From JANXQG01 sp037147235 (GTDB lineage Bacteria > Planctomycetota > Planctomycetia > Pirellulales > Thermoguttaceae): a stretch of 24,002 nt of DNA. The stretch covers positions 1 to 24,002 of the forward strand of contig JBAWVO010000070.1 of the NCBI GenBank assembly GCA_037147235.1, in the 5' to 3' direction. The translations under genes and the position numbers were made by a program. The first letter of the stretch is position 1, and every line of letters starts with the position of its first letter. The notes beneath the pieces are model-generated. The model made no database searches, was not told where the DNA came from, and worked only from the letters and a program-made list of their open reading frames with translations. Below are positions 1 to 7,136 of the stretch, piece after piece.

Positions 1-1302
1 ATGGTCAAGGCGGAATTGCTCGAGGGCGGCAAGGCGGACGTTCGCCAGACGGAAAACGGAATTGAAATCTTCGTTGCACCCGCCCATCGCAATACCAGCA
101 ACACGGTGGTTGCTCTGAAGTTCAATTCCGCCGTCATGAAGATTCCTGCGGTCAGCGCTGATCGGCCTCAGCCGAAGAAACCAGTGCTGCCGGAGACGTC
201 GCCCATCAAGTTTGTCCAGCACCGGATCGGCAGCTTCCGCAGCGAGGCGTTCGGCGTGGCCGACTTCAATGGCGATGGAAAGCTCGACATCGTTGCCGGC
301 GATTTCCTCTACCTAGCCCCCGAGTTCAAGCCGCTGAAGATCCGCTCGATCAAGGGCAAGGTGGACGAGCAAGGCAAGGGCTACTACAATGACTTCATGA
401 ACGGCCCCGTGGACATTGAGGGCAAGGGCCAGCCCGGCATTGTCAGCGTCGATTGGTTCACCAAGAGCGTCTACTACTACCGCAACACGCTCGGCGCGCC
501 GGGCGATTGGCCTGAGACGAAGGTCGATACGGCCGACAACTACGAGTGCGGCGACCTGGTGGACCTCGAAGGCAAGGGCAAAGCCAACGTCATCCTGACG
601 CACACCACCGGCACCATCTGGTTCGAGGTGGGCTTAAAGGATGGCAAGCCGGGTCTCGTCAAGCACGTGGTCTCGACGAAGAAGATGGAGTTCGGTGCTG
701 GCGTGGGCGACGTCAATGGCGACGGCCGACCCGACATTATCCGCCCCAACGCCTGGTTCGAGGCCCCGGCCGATATCCGCAACGGCCAATGGAAAGAGCA
801 TCCGCTCTCACTGGGTGACAAGGAAGGCCACCTCGCTCACACGCCGCAGATCCTCGTCTACGATGTCAACGGCGACGGCCTGAACGACCTCATCACTGCC
901 AACGCACATGGCTACGGTATCTTCTGGTACGAGCAGGTCCGCGACGGCGAAAAAATCACCTGGAAACAGCACATGATCGACGCTACGTGGACGCAGGCTC
1001 ATTCGCTCGTGCTGGCCGACCTGGACGGCTGCGGCGTGCCCGAGCTGATCACCGGCAAGAGATTCATGGCCCACAACGGCGGCGACCCCGACGAGTATGG
1101 TAAGCTGGGTGTCTACTACTACAAACTGATTCGCAAGCCGGACAAGATGGTCGAGTGGAAAAAGTACGTGATATCGTACGACGAGGGGATCGGTGCCGGG
1201 CTGGCCATCTGGGCGGGCGATTTCCGCGGCGTGGGCGCGATCGACATCATCGTGACTGGCAAGTTCGGCGGCCCGGTGTGGTTTGAAAACAAAGGGAAAT
1301 AA
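1..1302 (+). CDS. Probable GH29 alpha-L-fucosidase C-terminus fused to FG-GAP/VCBS repeat domain (5' partial)
   Basis: The frame is open from the first base and has no signal peptide, so the gene probably begins outside the window. Residues 1-50 resemble the C-terminal beta-sandwich of GH29 alpha-L-fucosidases (AELLEGGK, RQTENGIEI, NTVVALKF). From about residue 70 the protein has FG-GAP/VCBS-type calcium-binding loops: DFNGDGKLD at 88, DVNGDGRPD at 237, DVNGDGLND at 288 and DLDGCGVPE at 340. This indicates a beta-propeller of the kind that binds ligand or surface in secreted PVC proteins. The stop lies 10 nt before the next gene, as in an operon. By family knowledge GH29 removes alpha-L-fucose, but the catalytic domain is not in view. 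Alternatively the ATG at base 1 is a real start, giving a free-standing cytoplasmic or leaderless propeller, which is less likely. I am sure of the repeat domain and only moderately sure of the fucosidase tail. Confidence 0.75.
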   Translation: MVKAELLEGGKADVRQTENGIEIFVAPAHRNTSNTVVALKFNSAVMKIPAVSADRPQPKKPVLPETSPIKFVQHRIGSFRSEAFGVADFNGDGKLDIVAGDFLYLAPEFKPLKIRSIKGKVDEQGKGYYNDFMNGPVDIEGKGQPGIVSVDWFTKSVYYYRNTLGAPGDWPETKVDTADNYECGDLVDLEGKGKANVILTHTTGTIWFEVGLKDGKPGLVKHVVSTKKMEFGAGVGDVNGDGRPDIIRPNAWFEAPADIRNGQWKEHPLSLGDKEGHLAHTPQILVYDVNGDGLNDLITANAHGYGIFWYEQVRDGEKITWKQHMIDATWTQAHSLVLADLDGCGVPELITGKRFMAHNGGDPDEYGKLGVYYYKLIRKPDKMVEWKKYVISYDEGIGAGLAIWAGDFRGVGAIDIIVTGKFGGPVWFENKGK

Positions 1303-1312
1303 GAAAAAGAAC

Positions 1313-3598
1313 ATGAGCATAACGAGAATTGGTTTGTACCTGACCGTCAGTGTCGGAATTATTGCTTTGGCGTTCGGACAGGCGCACAGTGCGCGGGCTG
1401 ACAAGCAAATGCAGGCGGAGGCCGAGCGGATCGTTTCGCAGTACAAAACCGTCTTCAATGCGCCGCCGGGCGGAGTCCCTTCCCGGGATTCAGCCAGGGG
1501 GCCTCTTCTAGGCAATGGCGATCTCGGTGCCGTGATCAGCGGCAAACCGGAATCCCAGCGGTTCTGGATCAGCAAGAACAATTTCTGGCGGATGAAAGAC
1601 GGCCATCGCATGGGCGGCCCGCGTCTTTTCGGCGGCATAGAAATCAACATTCCCTCGCTGGCCGACGGTACGTATCTGATCGAACAGCAACTCTACCCGG
1701 CCATCACAACGTCCCGATTTGTCAAGGGTGAAAGTACGGTAACCATGCGTTCCTTGGTCGCGGCCACGGAAGACGTTCTGCTTGTCGAGCTTTCCGTGAC
1801 GGGCAAGCCTGTCGAGGTGGAAACCAGGTTATGGTCGGCACCGGGGCGAGGCTCGAAGGAAAGTCTCGGCCGCAAGGGCAGGGTTCTCTGGGCCACGAAG
1901 GCGTTTGCCGAAGAGAAAATCCCCACCGCGGCAGCCTGCGCCCTGACGGTCATCGGCGGTAAGGTGACGATCCCGGAATTGGAGCCGGTGGTCGAGGAAA
2001 CCATACTCAATCCGCCGCCGAAGAGACCGAAGCCACGGAAGGCCCAATCGCAACCGGGCCCGAAGTTTACGCTGCTGCCGGGGCAGAAAGTCACGGTCGC
2101 GGTGGCAATGCAAAGCTCTTTGGATGCCAAGGATCCGTTGCTGGCCGCGCAGGAGATGGCCACCGCTTTGACCAAGGAGAAGGTCAGCGATATCGAGCAG
2201 AAACACGCCCGCTGGTGGCGGGAGTTTTGGGCAAAGTCGCTGGTCACAATCGGCGATCCGATCCTGGAGCAGCGTTATTACCTCTCCAATTACGTCCTGG
2301 GGAGCGGCAGCCGGAATCCGGACTTCCCCCAGGGCCTTTTCGGACTATGGGTCACGGATGACGATCCGCGCTGGGCCGGTGATTACCATCTCAACTACAA
2401 CTACCAGGCGCACTTCTATGGCCTCTATTCCTGCAATCACCTTGAGCAGGCGGACACCTTCGAAGCACCGGTTCTGGCCTTCATGGATCGCGGCCGAGCC
2501 TACGCGAAGGATCTGCTGAAAATCCGCGGCGTGTACTATTCCGTGGGGATCGGCGCCAAGGGGATCGAAACCTGCAAGCCAGGCACCTTTCTTGGACAGA
2601 AGAGCAATGCGGCATACTGCTTGGCGAACATGGCAATGCGCTGGTATCACACCTATGATAAAGAATACGCGACGAAGGTCTACCCGTTCGTACTCGAAGT
2701 CGCGAACTTCTGGGAAGACTATCTGAAGTTTGAAAATGGCCGCTACGTAATTTATGACGATTCCGTGCATGAGGGTTCTGGCCCGGACTTTAACTCCATC
2801 GTGTCGCTGGGCTTGGTGCGCACGACGCTTGAACTGGCCATGGACATGAGTACTGAGTTGGGCGTCGATGCCGCCCGGCAGGAGAAATGGCAGCACATCC
2901 TGAAGAACCTGAGCAAGTTTGCCACTCAGGAGCATGATGGCGCGACGGTTTTTCGCTACACCGAGAAGGGCATGGCCTGGTGTGAGGGCAATACCGTAGG
3001 GATTCAGCATATCTATCCGGCAGGGGCGATCGGTCTGGACAGCGACCCCAAGCTGCTTGAAATCTCCCGCAACACGATCCGCGTCATGAACCGCTGGATC
3101 GACGGCAACGGAATGAGCAGCATCTACGCTGCGGCGGCTCGTGTGGGATACGATCCCGAAATCATCCTCAAGGAGATGCGTGGGATGATCGAGAAAGTGG
3201 GGGATGTCAACGGTTTCACGCGTGACAATGTTCACGGTGTCGAGAACTGTAGCATTGTACCCAATGCCATCAACGAGATGCTTTGCATGGGGCACGGGCA
3301 CGTCTTACGAGTTTTTCCCGTGTGGCCGAAAAATAAGGACGCGAGTTTCCGAAATATCCGCGCGTGGGGTGCCTTCCTGGTTTCCAGTTCGCTCAAGGCC
3401 GGCGTCGTGCAGTATGTGAAGATCACAAGCGAGAAGGGCCGCGACTGTATGCTGGTCAATCCATGGCCCAGCAAGGCGATGGATGTCTATCGCGGCGGCA
3501 AAAAGGCTGAGACGCTGAAGGGCGAACGGGTCGTGCTGAAGACGGAAGCCGGCGCGACGGTTGTGTTGGTTCCGGAAGGCGAGGGAGGTGGGGATTAG
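1313..3598 (+). CDS. GH95-like (alpha/alpha)6 glycoside hydrolase, secreted (copy 1)
   Basis: The protein has 761 residues. ATG 1313 is preferred over an upstream in-frame TTG at 1283 that overlaps the previous gene, because it starts directly with a Sec signal peptide (hydrophobic residues 7-22, cleavage near SARA). The fold follows GH95 alpha-L-fucosidases: an N-terminal beta-sandwich with a GPLLGNGDLGAV motif near residues 62-73, then an (alpha/alpha)6 barrel, then a C-terminal sandwich. The paired asparagines that hold the catalytic water in GH95 are seen as HLNYNYQ (N361, N363). E487 in VHEGSG is a candidate acid. The GH95 base region (normally IDGN) reads GVENCS, with E644 where Asp is expected. 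It probably releases fucose or a stereochemically related sugar outside the cytoplasm. It lies between the FG-GAP gene and an acetylesterase in the same apparent operon. The last 130 nt recur in the second GH95-like gene of the window. The exact sugar specificity is not determinable. Confidence 0.8.
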   Translation: MSITRIGLYLTVSVGIIALAFGQAHSARADKQMQAEAERIVSQYKTVFNAPPGGVPSRDSARGPLLGNGDLGAVISGKPESQRFWISKNNFWRMKDGHRMGGPRLFGGIEINIPSLADGTYLIEQQLYPAITTSRFVKGESTVTMRSLVAATEDVLLVELSVTGKPVEVETRLWSAPGRGSKESLGRKGRVLWATKAFAEEKIPTAAACALTVIGGKVTIPELEPVVEETILNPPPKRPKPRKAQSQPGPKFTLLPGQKVTVAVAMQSSLDAKDPLLAAQEMATALTKEKVSDIEQKHARWWREFWAKSLVTIGDPILEQRYYLSNYVLGSGSRNPDFPQGLFGLWVTDDDPRWAGDYHLNYNYQAHFYGLYSCNHLEQADTFEAPVLAFMDRGRAYAKDLLKIRGVYYSVGIGAKGIETCKPGTFLGQKSNAAYCLANMAMRWYHTYDKEYATKVYPFVLEVANFWEDYLKFENGRYVIYDDSVHEGSGPDFNSIVSLGLVRTTLELAMDMSTELGVDAARQEKWQHILKNLSKFATQEHDGATVFRYTEKGMAWCEGNTVGIQHIYPAGAIGLDSDPKLLEISRNTIRVMNRWIDGNGMSSIYAAAARVGYDPEIILKEMRGMIEKVGDVNGFTRDNVHGVENCSIVPNAINEMLCMGHGHVLRVFPVWPKNKDASFRNIRAWGAFLVSSSLKAGVVQYVKITSEKGRDCMLVNPWPSKAMDVYRGGKKAETLKGERVVLKTEAGATVVLVPEGEGGGD
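3452..3581 (+). repeat. GH95-tail duplication, copy A
   Basis: This 130 nt segment encodes the C-terminal strand region (VNPWP to VPEG) of the first GH95-like enzyme. It matches 19054-19183 with 9 mismatches counted by eye (about 93% identity) and includes an unbroken 50 nt identical run. The rest of the two GH95-like genes is clearly more diverged, so this tail was shared recently by recombination or conversion. Confidence 0.9.
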
Positions 3599-3604
3599 GG
3601 ATTA
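3591..3604 (+). repeat. Heptamer tandem repeat (GGGATTA)x2
   Basis: Two perfect copies of GGGATTA occur back to back, and the stop codon of the GH95-like gene (TAG, 3596-3598) lies inside the array. It fills most of the 22 nt spacer before the esterase gene. It is one of three heptad-periodic stretches in the window; the others are at 9463-9490 and 16073-16107. Confidence 0.7.
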
Positions 3605-3620
3605 GAAAAGAAAGAGTTCC

Positions 3621-5258
3621 ATGAATCGAAAGACAGGGTTCGTTGTCGTCGGCGTTCTTTGTGCCGTGTGCGGGGTGGGACGCGCCGACGTGCGCGTACC
3701 ATCCATCATCGGCGAATATATGATATTGCAGTCCGGCACCAATACGCCGCTCTTCGGGTGGGCGGACCCGGGTGAACCGGTAACCGTAACCGTGGGTGAT
3801 GCCAGCGCGAAAACAACGACGGGGGCGAACGGGAGATGGAAAGTCGTATTCACGGACCTGAAGGCCACGGCTACGCCGGTGACAGTGTCTATTGCCGGAA
3901 AGAACATCCTGACTTTCAAGGATGTGCTGATCGGCGATATCTGGGTTTGTTCCGGACAGTCAAACATGGCGCTGCCGGTGCGACGAATTCTCGGGCGGGA
4001 TGTCAACGACCCCAAGGGACTTGGCCAGGCCAACTATCCGCAGATACGGCTCTTCAAGCTGCCTAAGGAAACGTTTCTCGAACCGCAGACCGACTGCAAG
4101 GGAAGCTGGGCGGTATGCACGCCCGGTGCAGTGAAGGAGTTTTCTGCAACGGGATATTCTTTCGGAAGGGAAATTCATCGAGTTGAGAAGATTCCTGTCG
4201 GTCTGATCAATGCCTGCCGGGGGAGCAGCTCCGGTCAGATGTGGACCAGCTTGGAGGGACTCAGATCGGAAGCGGTGCTCGCGATGTACCTGAATCAGGC
4301 ACTTACGGCCAGAGCGGATTTCCCACGGCACAAGGAATGCTATCTTCGGGATCGGGCGAAGTGGAAGGAAAACACCGCGCGGTGGCCGGAGACTGCGAAA
4401 CGCTGGGAAACCGAGGCTGCCAAAGCCCGGGCGGAAGGCAAGGAGTCTCCCGCAAAGCCTGAGCCGCCAGGAGCGGCGCCCGCCAAACCGGTCGGCATGG
4501 ACGCATGGGAAGACAACATTATTACTGCGCCGACATCGCTCTTCAACGGCATGATCGCTCCCCTCATTCCATTCGGGATCAAGGGCACTATCTGGTATCA
4601 AGGCGAGGGCAATGCCAGCGAGGCGGAGCTTTATCGGACGCTCTTCCCGGCCATGGTCCGTGACTGGCGGACTCGTTGGGCTCGGGGGGATTTTCCAGTC
4701 TACTTTGTACAACTGTCCAGTTACAGGGCACCCCGAGATCAGCCCGGCGAGAGCAATTGGGCCGCATTTCGTGAGATACAGTCGATGCTTCAAAAAGCCG
4801 TCACTAATTCGGGCATGGCCGTAACCGTCGATATCGGTAATGCCAACGACATCCATCCTCTCACCAAGGAGGAGGTCGGCCGTCGTCTCTCGCTGGTGGC
4901 ACTAGCCAAGACATATAACCACCCGATTGAGTACTCCGGCCCCATGTATGAGCGCATGGAGATCGAGGGCGGCAAAATCCGGCTTCACTTTACCCATGTG
5001 GGCGCGGGACTTGTGGCAAAGGGCGGGGAATCACTGAAACGGTTCGCGATTGCTGGCGCGGACCGGAAGTTTGTCTGGGGCGGAGCCAGGATCGATGGCA
5101 AGACGGTGACCGTTTCAAGCTCGACGGTATCACACCCGGTGGCGGTCCGCTATGCTTGGGATATCAATCCCGACGGTTGCAATCTGTTCAATGCCGTTGG
5201 ATTGCCGGCGTCTCCGTTCCGGACGGATGACTGGAAACTGGAATTTGCAGAACAATAG
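3621..5258 (+). CDS. Sialate O-acetylesterase-type SGNH esterase
   Basis: The 545-residue protein has a short Sec signal peptide (about 1-22, ending GRA) and the usual layout of bacterial sialate O-acetylesterases. An N-terminal Ig-like sandwich (about 25-100) precedes an SGNH hydrolase core. The nucleophile lies in GQSNM (Ser114), the oxyanion/Gly-Asn block in IWYQGEGN (324-331), and the Asp/His pair in NDIHP (D410, H412), so the catalytic set is complete. It removes O-acetyl esters from glycans; in clusters of this kind the substrate is more often an acetylated plant or algal polysaccharide than sialic acid. Its start has an A/G-rich ribosome site (AAAGAAAGAG) and it sits 22 nt after the GH95-like gene. 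Residues 260-295 form an Ala/Pro/Glu/Lys-rich insert that is probably a flexible loop. Its last 37 codons recur as a remnant at 20691-20804. Confidence 0.9.
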   Translation: MNRKTGFVVVGVLCAVCGVGRADVRVPSIIGEYMILQSGTNTPLFGWADPGEPVTVTVGDASAKTTTGANGRWKVVFTDLKATATPVTVSIAGKNILTFKDVLIGDIWVCSGQSNMALPVRRILGRDVNDPKGLGQANYPQIRLFKLPKETFLEPQTDCKGSWAVCTPGAVKEFSATGYSFGREIHRVEKIPVGLINACRGSSSGQMWTSLEGLRSEAVLAMYLNQALTARADFPRHKECYLRDRAKWKENTARWPETAKRWETEAAKARAEGKESPAKPEPPGAAPAKPVGMDAWEDNIITAPTSLFNGMIAPLIPFGIKGTIWYQGEGNASEAELYRTLFPAMVRDWRTRWARGDFPVYFVQLSSYRAPRDQPGESNWAAFREIQSMLQKAVTNSGMAVTVDIGNANDIHPLTKEEVGRRLSLVALAKTYNHPIEYSGPMYERMEIEGGKIRLHFTHVGAGLVAKGGESLKRFAIAGADRKFVWGGARIDGKTVTVSSSTVSHPVAVRYAWDINPDGCNLFNAVGLPASPFRTDDWKLEFAEQ

Positions 5259-5390
5259 AATGGCAGGGAGTTCGTTTATGAAGACGCAATTCTCCGATCG
5301 TCGTGAGTTTTTGAAGACGGCTGCGGCTGCCGCTGGGGTCGTTGTCGCAGGAGCCGGACTTACCTTGCCCATTGCACGGGCGGACGAGAA
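5144..5390 (+). repeat. Esterase-tail plus Tat-leader duplication, copy A
   Basis: This 247 nt block covers the last 38 codons of the esterase gene, the intergenic ribosome site and the Tat leader of the next gene. It matches 20690-20930, differing by scattered substitutions and a net 6 nt indel (two Ala codons in the leader). Because the block crosses a gene boundary, common descent of the DNA, not protein-level convergence, explains it. Confidence 0.9.
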
Positions 5391-7092
5391 ACACACGGTC
5401 AAGCCGGCGTTTGCCATTCGCGGAACCTTGCCGTGGCATAATTTTCTGTCGGGCCCCAGTGCGTGGAACGAAAGCGATTACCGAGCGTATCTGGATGACC
5501 TCGCGGCAAAGGGCCTGAACTTCGTCGCGTTCCACTGCTATACCGGCGGAGAGGAGCGGTATGCGCCGTACGTTGAGCCGCTGATCCAAGTGAAGTATCG
5601 CGACGTGTTGCCGGAGGCCGGGCTCGACACCTCATTGACGGCGCGCTGGGGGTATCGGCCGCTGAGCGTGCAAGAGTTTGTGTTTGGAACAGCCAACTCG
5701 TTCGATCTGCCGGCAGGTACACACGCGTTCGGCGCCGATTGCGCGGTGACGGCGCACTCGAACGAGGACCGCTATCGGCAGGCGCAGTCGCTGATGCGGA
5801 AGGTCATCAAGATGGCCCACGAGCGTGGCATCCAGGTGGCGATGGGGTTTGAGTTTGGCATCCATCCGCCGGAACTGGCGTCGATCGTCCCACATGACTC
5901 GCGCATTGCTGGCGCGATGTTGCCCGACCCGACGCATCCGGCAAACATCGAGATTCTGCAGGCCACAGTCGACGACGTCGTGACCTCGTATCCCGGCATC
6001 GACTGGGTGTGGCTGTGGCTTCATGAACACTCGCATTTCGTGGCACCGCCGCAACTCTCTGGGCGCTTTAGGGAGTTTTACAATCGCGAGAAGGCCAATT
6101 TCAGCGGTGCTAGCAATGAGCACGATGTATTTACGGGGGTCTGGTCGTTGGCACAGGTCCGTCAGGTCCATGAATACCTCGCGCGTCGTTCACCCAAGAC
6201 ACGGCTGGTGATCGGCGGCTGGGGCGGCTTGCTTCCCGTGTTACCTGGTTTGGACCGGGCGCTGCCGCGAGACATCGTCTTCAGTTGCCTCAGTGATTCG
6301 CCCGTGCTCGGGGAGGTGGCCAAGCACCGCCCGACCTGGGCGGTCCCGTGGCTCGAGTACGACGGCTGGCTCTGGCATCTGCAACTACAGGCGGCAGCGG
6401 TGAGCAAACAGGTCAAGGCGGCGCACGCTGCCAACCTCACCGGGGTGATCGGCATCCACTGGCGCACCGAGGAGATTCGGCCGAACCTCGAAGCCTTGGC
6501 GCTAACCGCTCGCGATCCCGAACACGCTCCGCCTGTAGAAGAACTATACCGCCAACACTGTGTCGCTCGCTACGGACCTGCGTCGGTCGACAAACTTGCG
6601 CCGCTGCTGCTGCGATTTGAAAACGAGAAACAACTGGGCTGCCTCGATTCGCCGGAGTTTTATCCCTACACGCCAAGCTGGTGGGGACGCGTCGAGCCGA
6701 AGCTGGCTAGGCAACTGCGTGACGCCATCACGTTGCTCGACCAGATCAAGTGCACGACGCCGGCGGCGGAGCATCGCGCCAATCTCGATTGGCTGGCCGA
6801 CAACTTCCGCTTCACGCTGCTGCTGGACGAGGTTGGACGCAAACTCGAGCCTGCCTATGCGCTGAAAGAGAGGCACCTACGGGGTGAAGTGTCGAACGCC
6901 GAATTGCCGCAGCAAGTCGCAACCGCAAGCCGCGAACTGGCGGCGGCGCCGGTGGAGGAACTGTTCCGCACATTTGCCCGCCGGGTCCGTTCCCGCGGCG
7001 AACTCGGCGAACTCAGCGCGCTGAACCAGAAACTTTGGCTTCAATACCGCGAGCTGGACCGGTTCCTGGCAAGCGTGGAAAAGGCACGATAA
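5278..7092 (+). CDS. Tat-exported probable TIM-barrel glycosidase-like protein of unknown family
   Basis: ATG 5278 is chosen because AGGGAG lies 7 nt upstream and the product (604 residues) opens with a twin-arginine leader: SDRREFLK, then an alanine/glycine hydrophobic stretch and cleavage near ARA (about residue 35). An ATG at 5260 and a longer frame running back into the esterase are possible but lack a ribosome site. The mature protein begins with an RGTLPWHNFLSGPSAWN segment and a LNFVAFH strand, recalling the barrel start of alpha-glucuronidase-like and GH20/GH84-type enzymes. WVWLWLHEHSH (243-251) and GIHWRTEE (392-399) look like strand-end sites with candidate acidic residues E250, E398 and E399. 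The C-terminal 200 residues are helical. I do not recognise a named family. Context (esterase before, other exported enzymes after) supports a glycan-processing role in the periplasm. Glycosidase activity is inference. Confidence 0.75.
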   Translation: MKTQFSDRREFLKTAAAAAGVVVAGAGLTLPIARADEKHTVKPAFAIRGTLPWHNFLSGPSAWNESDYRAYLDDLAAKGLNFVAFHCYTGGEERYAPYVEPLIQVKYRDVLPEAGLDTSLTARWGYRPLSVQEFVFGTANSFDLPAGTHAFGADCAVTAHSNEDRYRQAQSLMRKVIKMAHERGIQVAMGFEFGIHPPELASIVPHDSRIAGAMLPDPTHPANIEILQATVDDVVTSYPGIDWVWLWLHEHSHFVAPPQLSGRFREFYNREKANFSGASNEHDVFTGVWSLAQVRQVHEYLARRSPKTRLVIGGWGGLLPVLPGLDRALPRDIVFSCLSDSPVLGEVAKHRPTWAVPWLEYDGWLWHLQLQAAAVSKQVKAAHAANLTGVIGIHWRTEEIRPNLEALALTARDPEHAPPVEELYRQHCVARYGPASVDKLAPLLLRFENEKQLGCLDSPEFYPYTPSWWGRVEPKLARQLRDAITLLDQIKCTTPAAEHRANLDWLADNFRFTLLLDEVGRKLEPAYALKERHLRGEVSNAELPQQVATASRELAAAPVEELFRTFARRVRSRGELGELSALNQKLWLQYRELDRFLASVEKAR

Positions 7093-7096
7093 GGAG
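7091..7096 (+). promoter_or_regulatory. Strong Shine-Dalgarno of a 10-codon mini-cistron
   Basis: AAGGAG overlaps the stop codon of the preceding gene and stands 6 nt before ATG 7103. It serves the 10-codon frame at 7103-7135, not the HzsA-like gene, whose own site (TGGAG near 7121) is weaker and further away. Confidence 0.5.
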
Positions 7097-7102
7097 TACA
7101 AC

Positions 7103-7135
7103 ATGAAAGATTACAAGAATTGGAGCCAGCACTGA
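7103..7135 (+). CDS. 10-codon mini-ORF, possible coupling cistron or gene remnant
   Basis: ATG 7103 begins the peptide MKDYKNWSQH and ends with TGA at 7133-7135, one base before the ATG of the HzsA-like gene at 7137. A near-consensus Shine-Dalgarno precedes it. The arrangement fits translational coupling, with ribosomes ending on the mini-cistron and restarting on the long gene. It could equally be the first codons of a deleted gene. No similarity to a known leader peptide is evident. Confidence 0.35.
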   Translation: MKDYKNWSQH

Positions 7136-7136
7136 A

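Noticed and set aside
1283..1312. TTG start for the first GH95-like gene
   Set aside because: It lies inside the preceding coding sequence and puts a lysine-rich stretch before the signal peptide. ATG 1313 is better.
2345..3301. 318-codon open frame on the - strand
   Set aside because: It is entirely antisense to the GH95-like gene, whose + strand product has clear family motifs.
5152..5277. N-terminal extension of the barrel protein back into the esterase gene
   Set aside because: It would be an out-of-frame reading of the conserved esterase tail and would bury the Tat leader. ATG 5278 has a good ribosome site.
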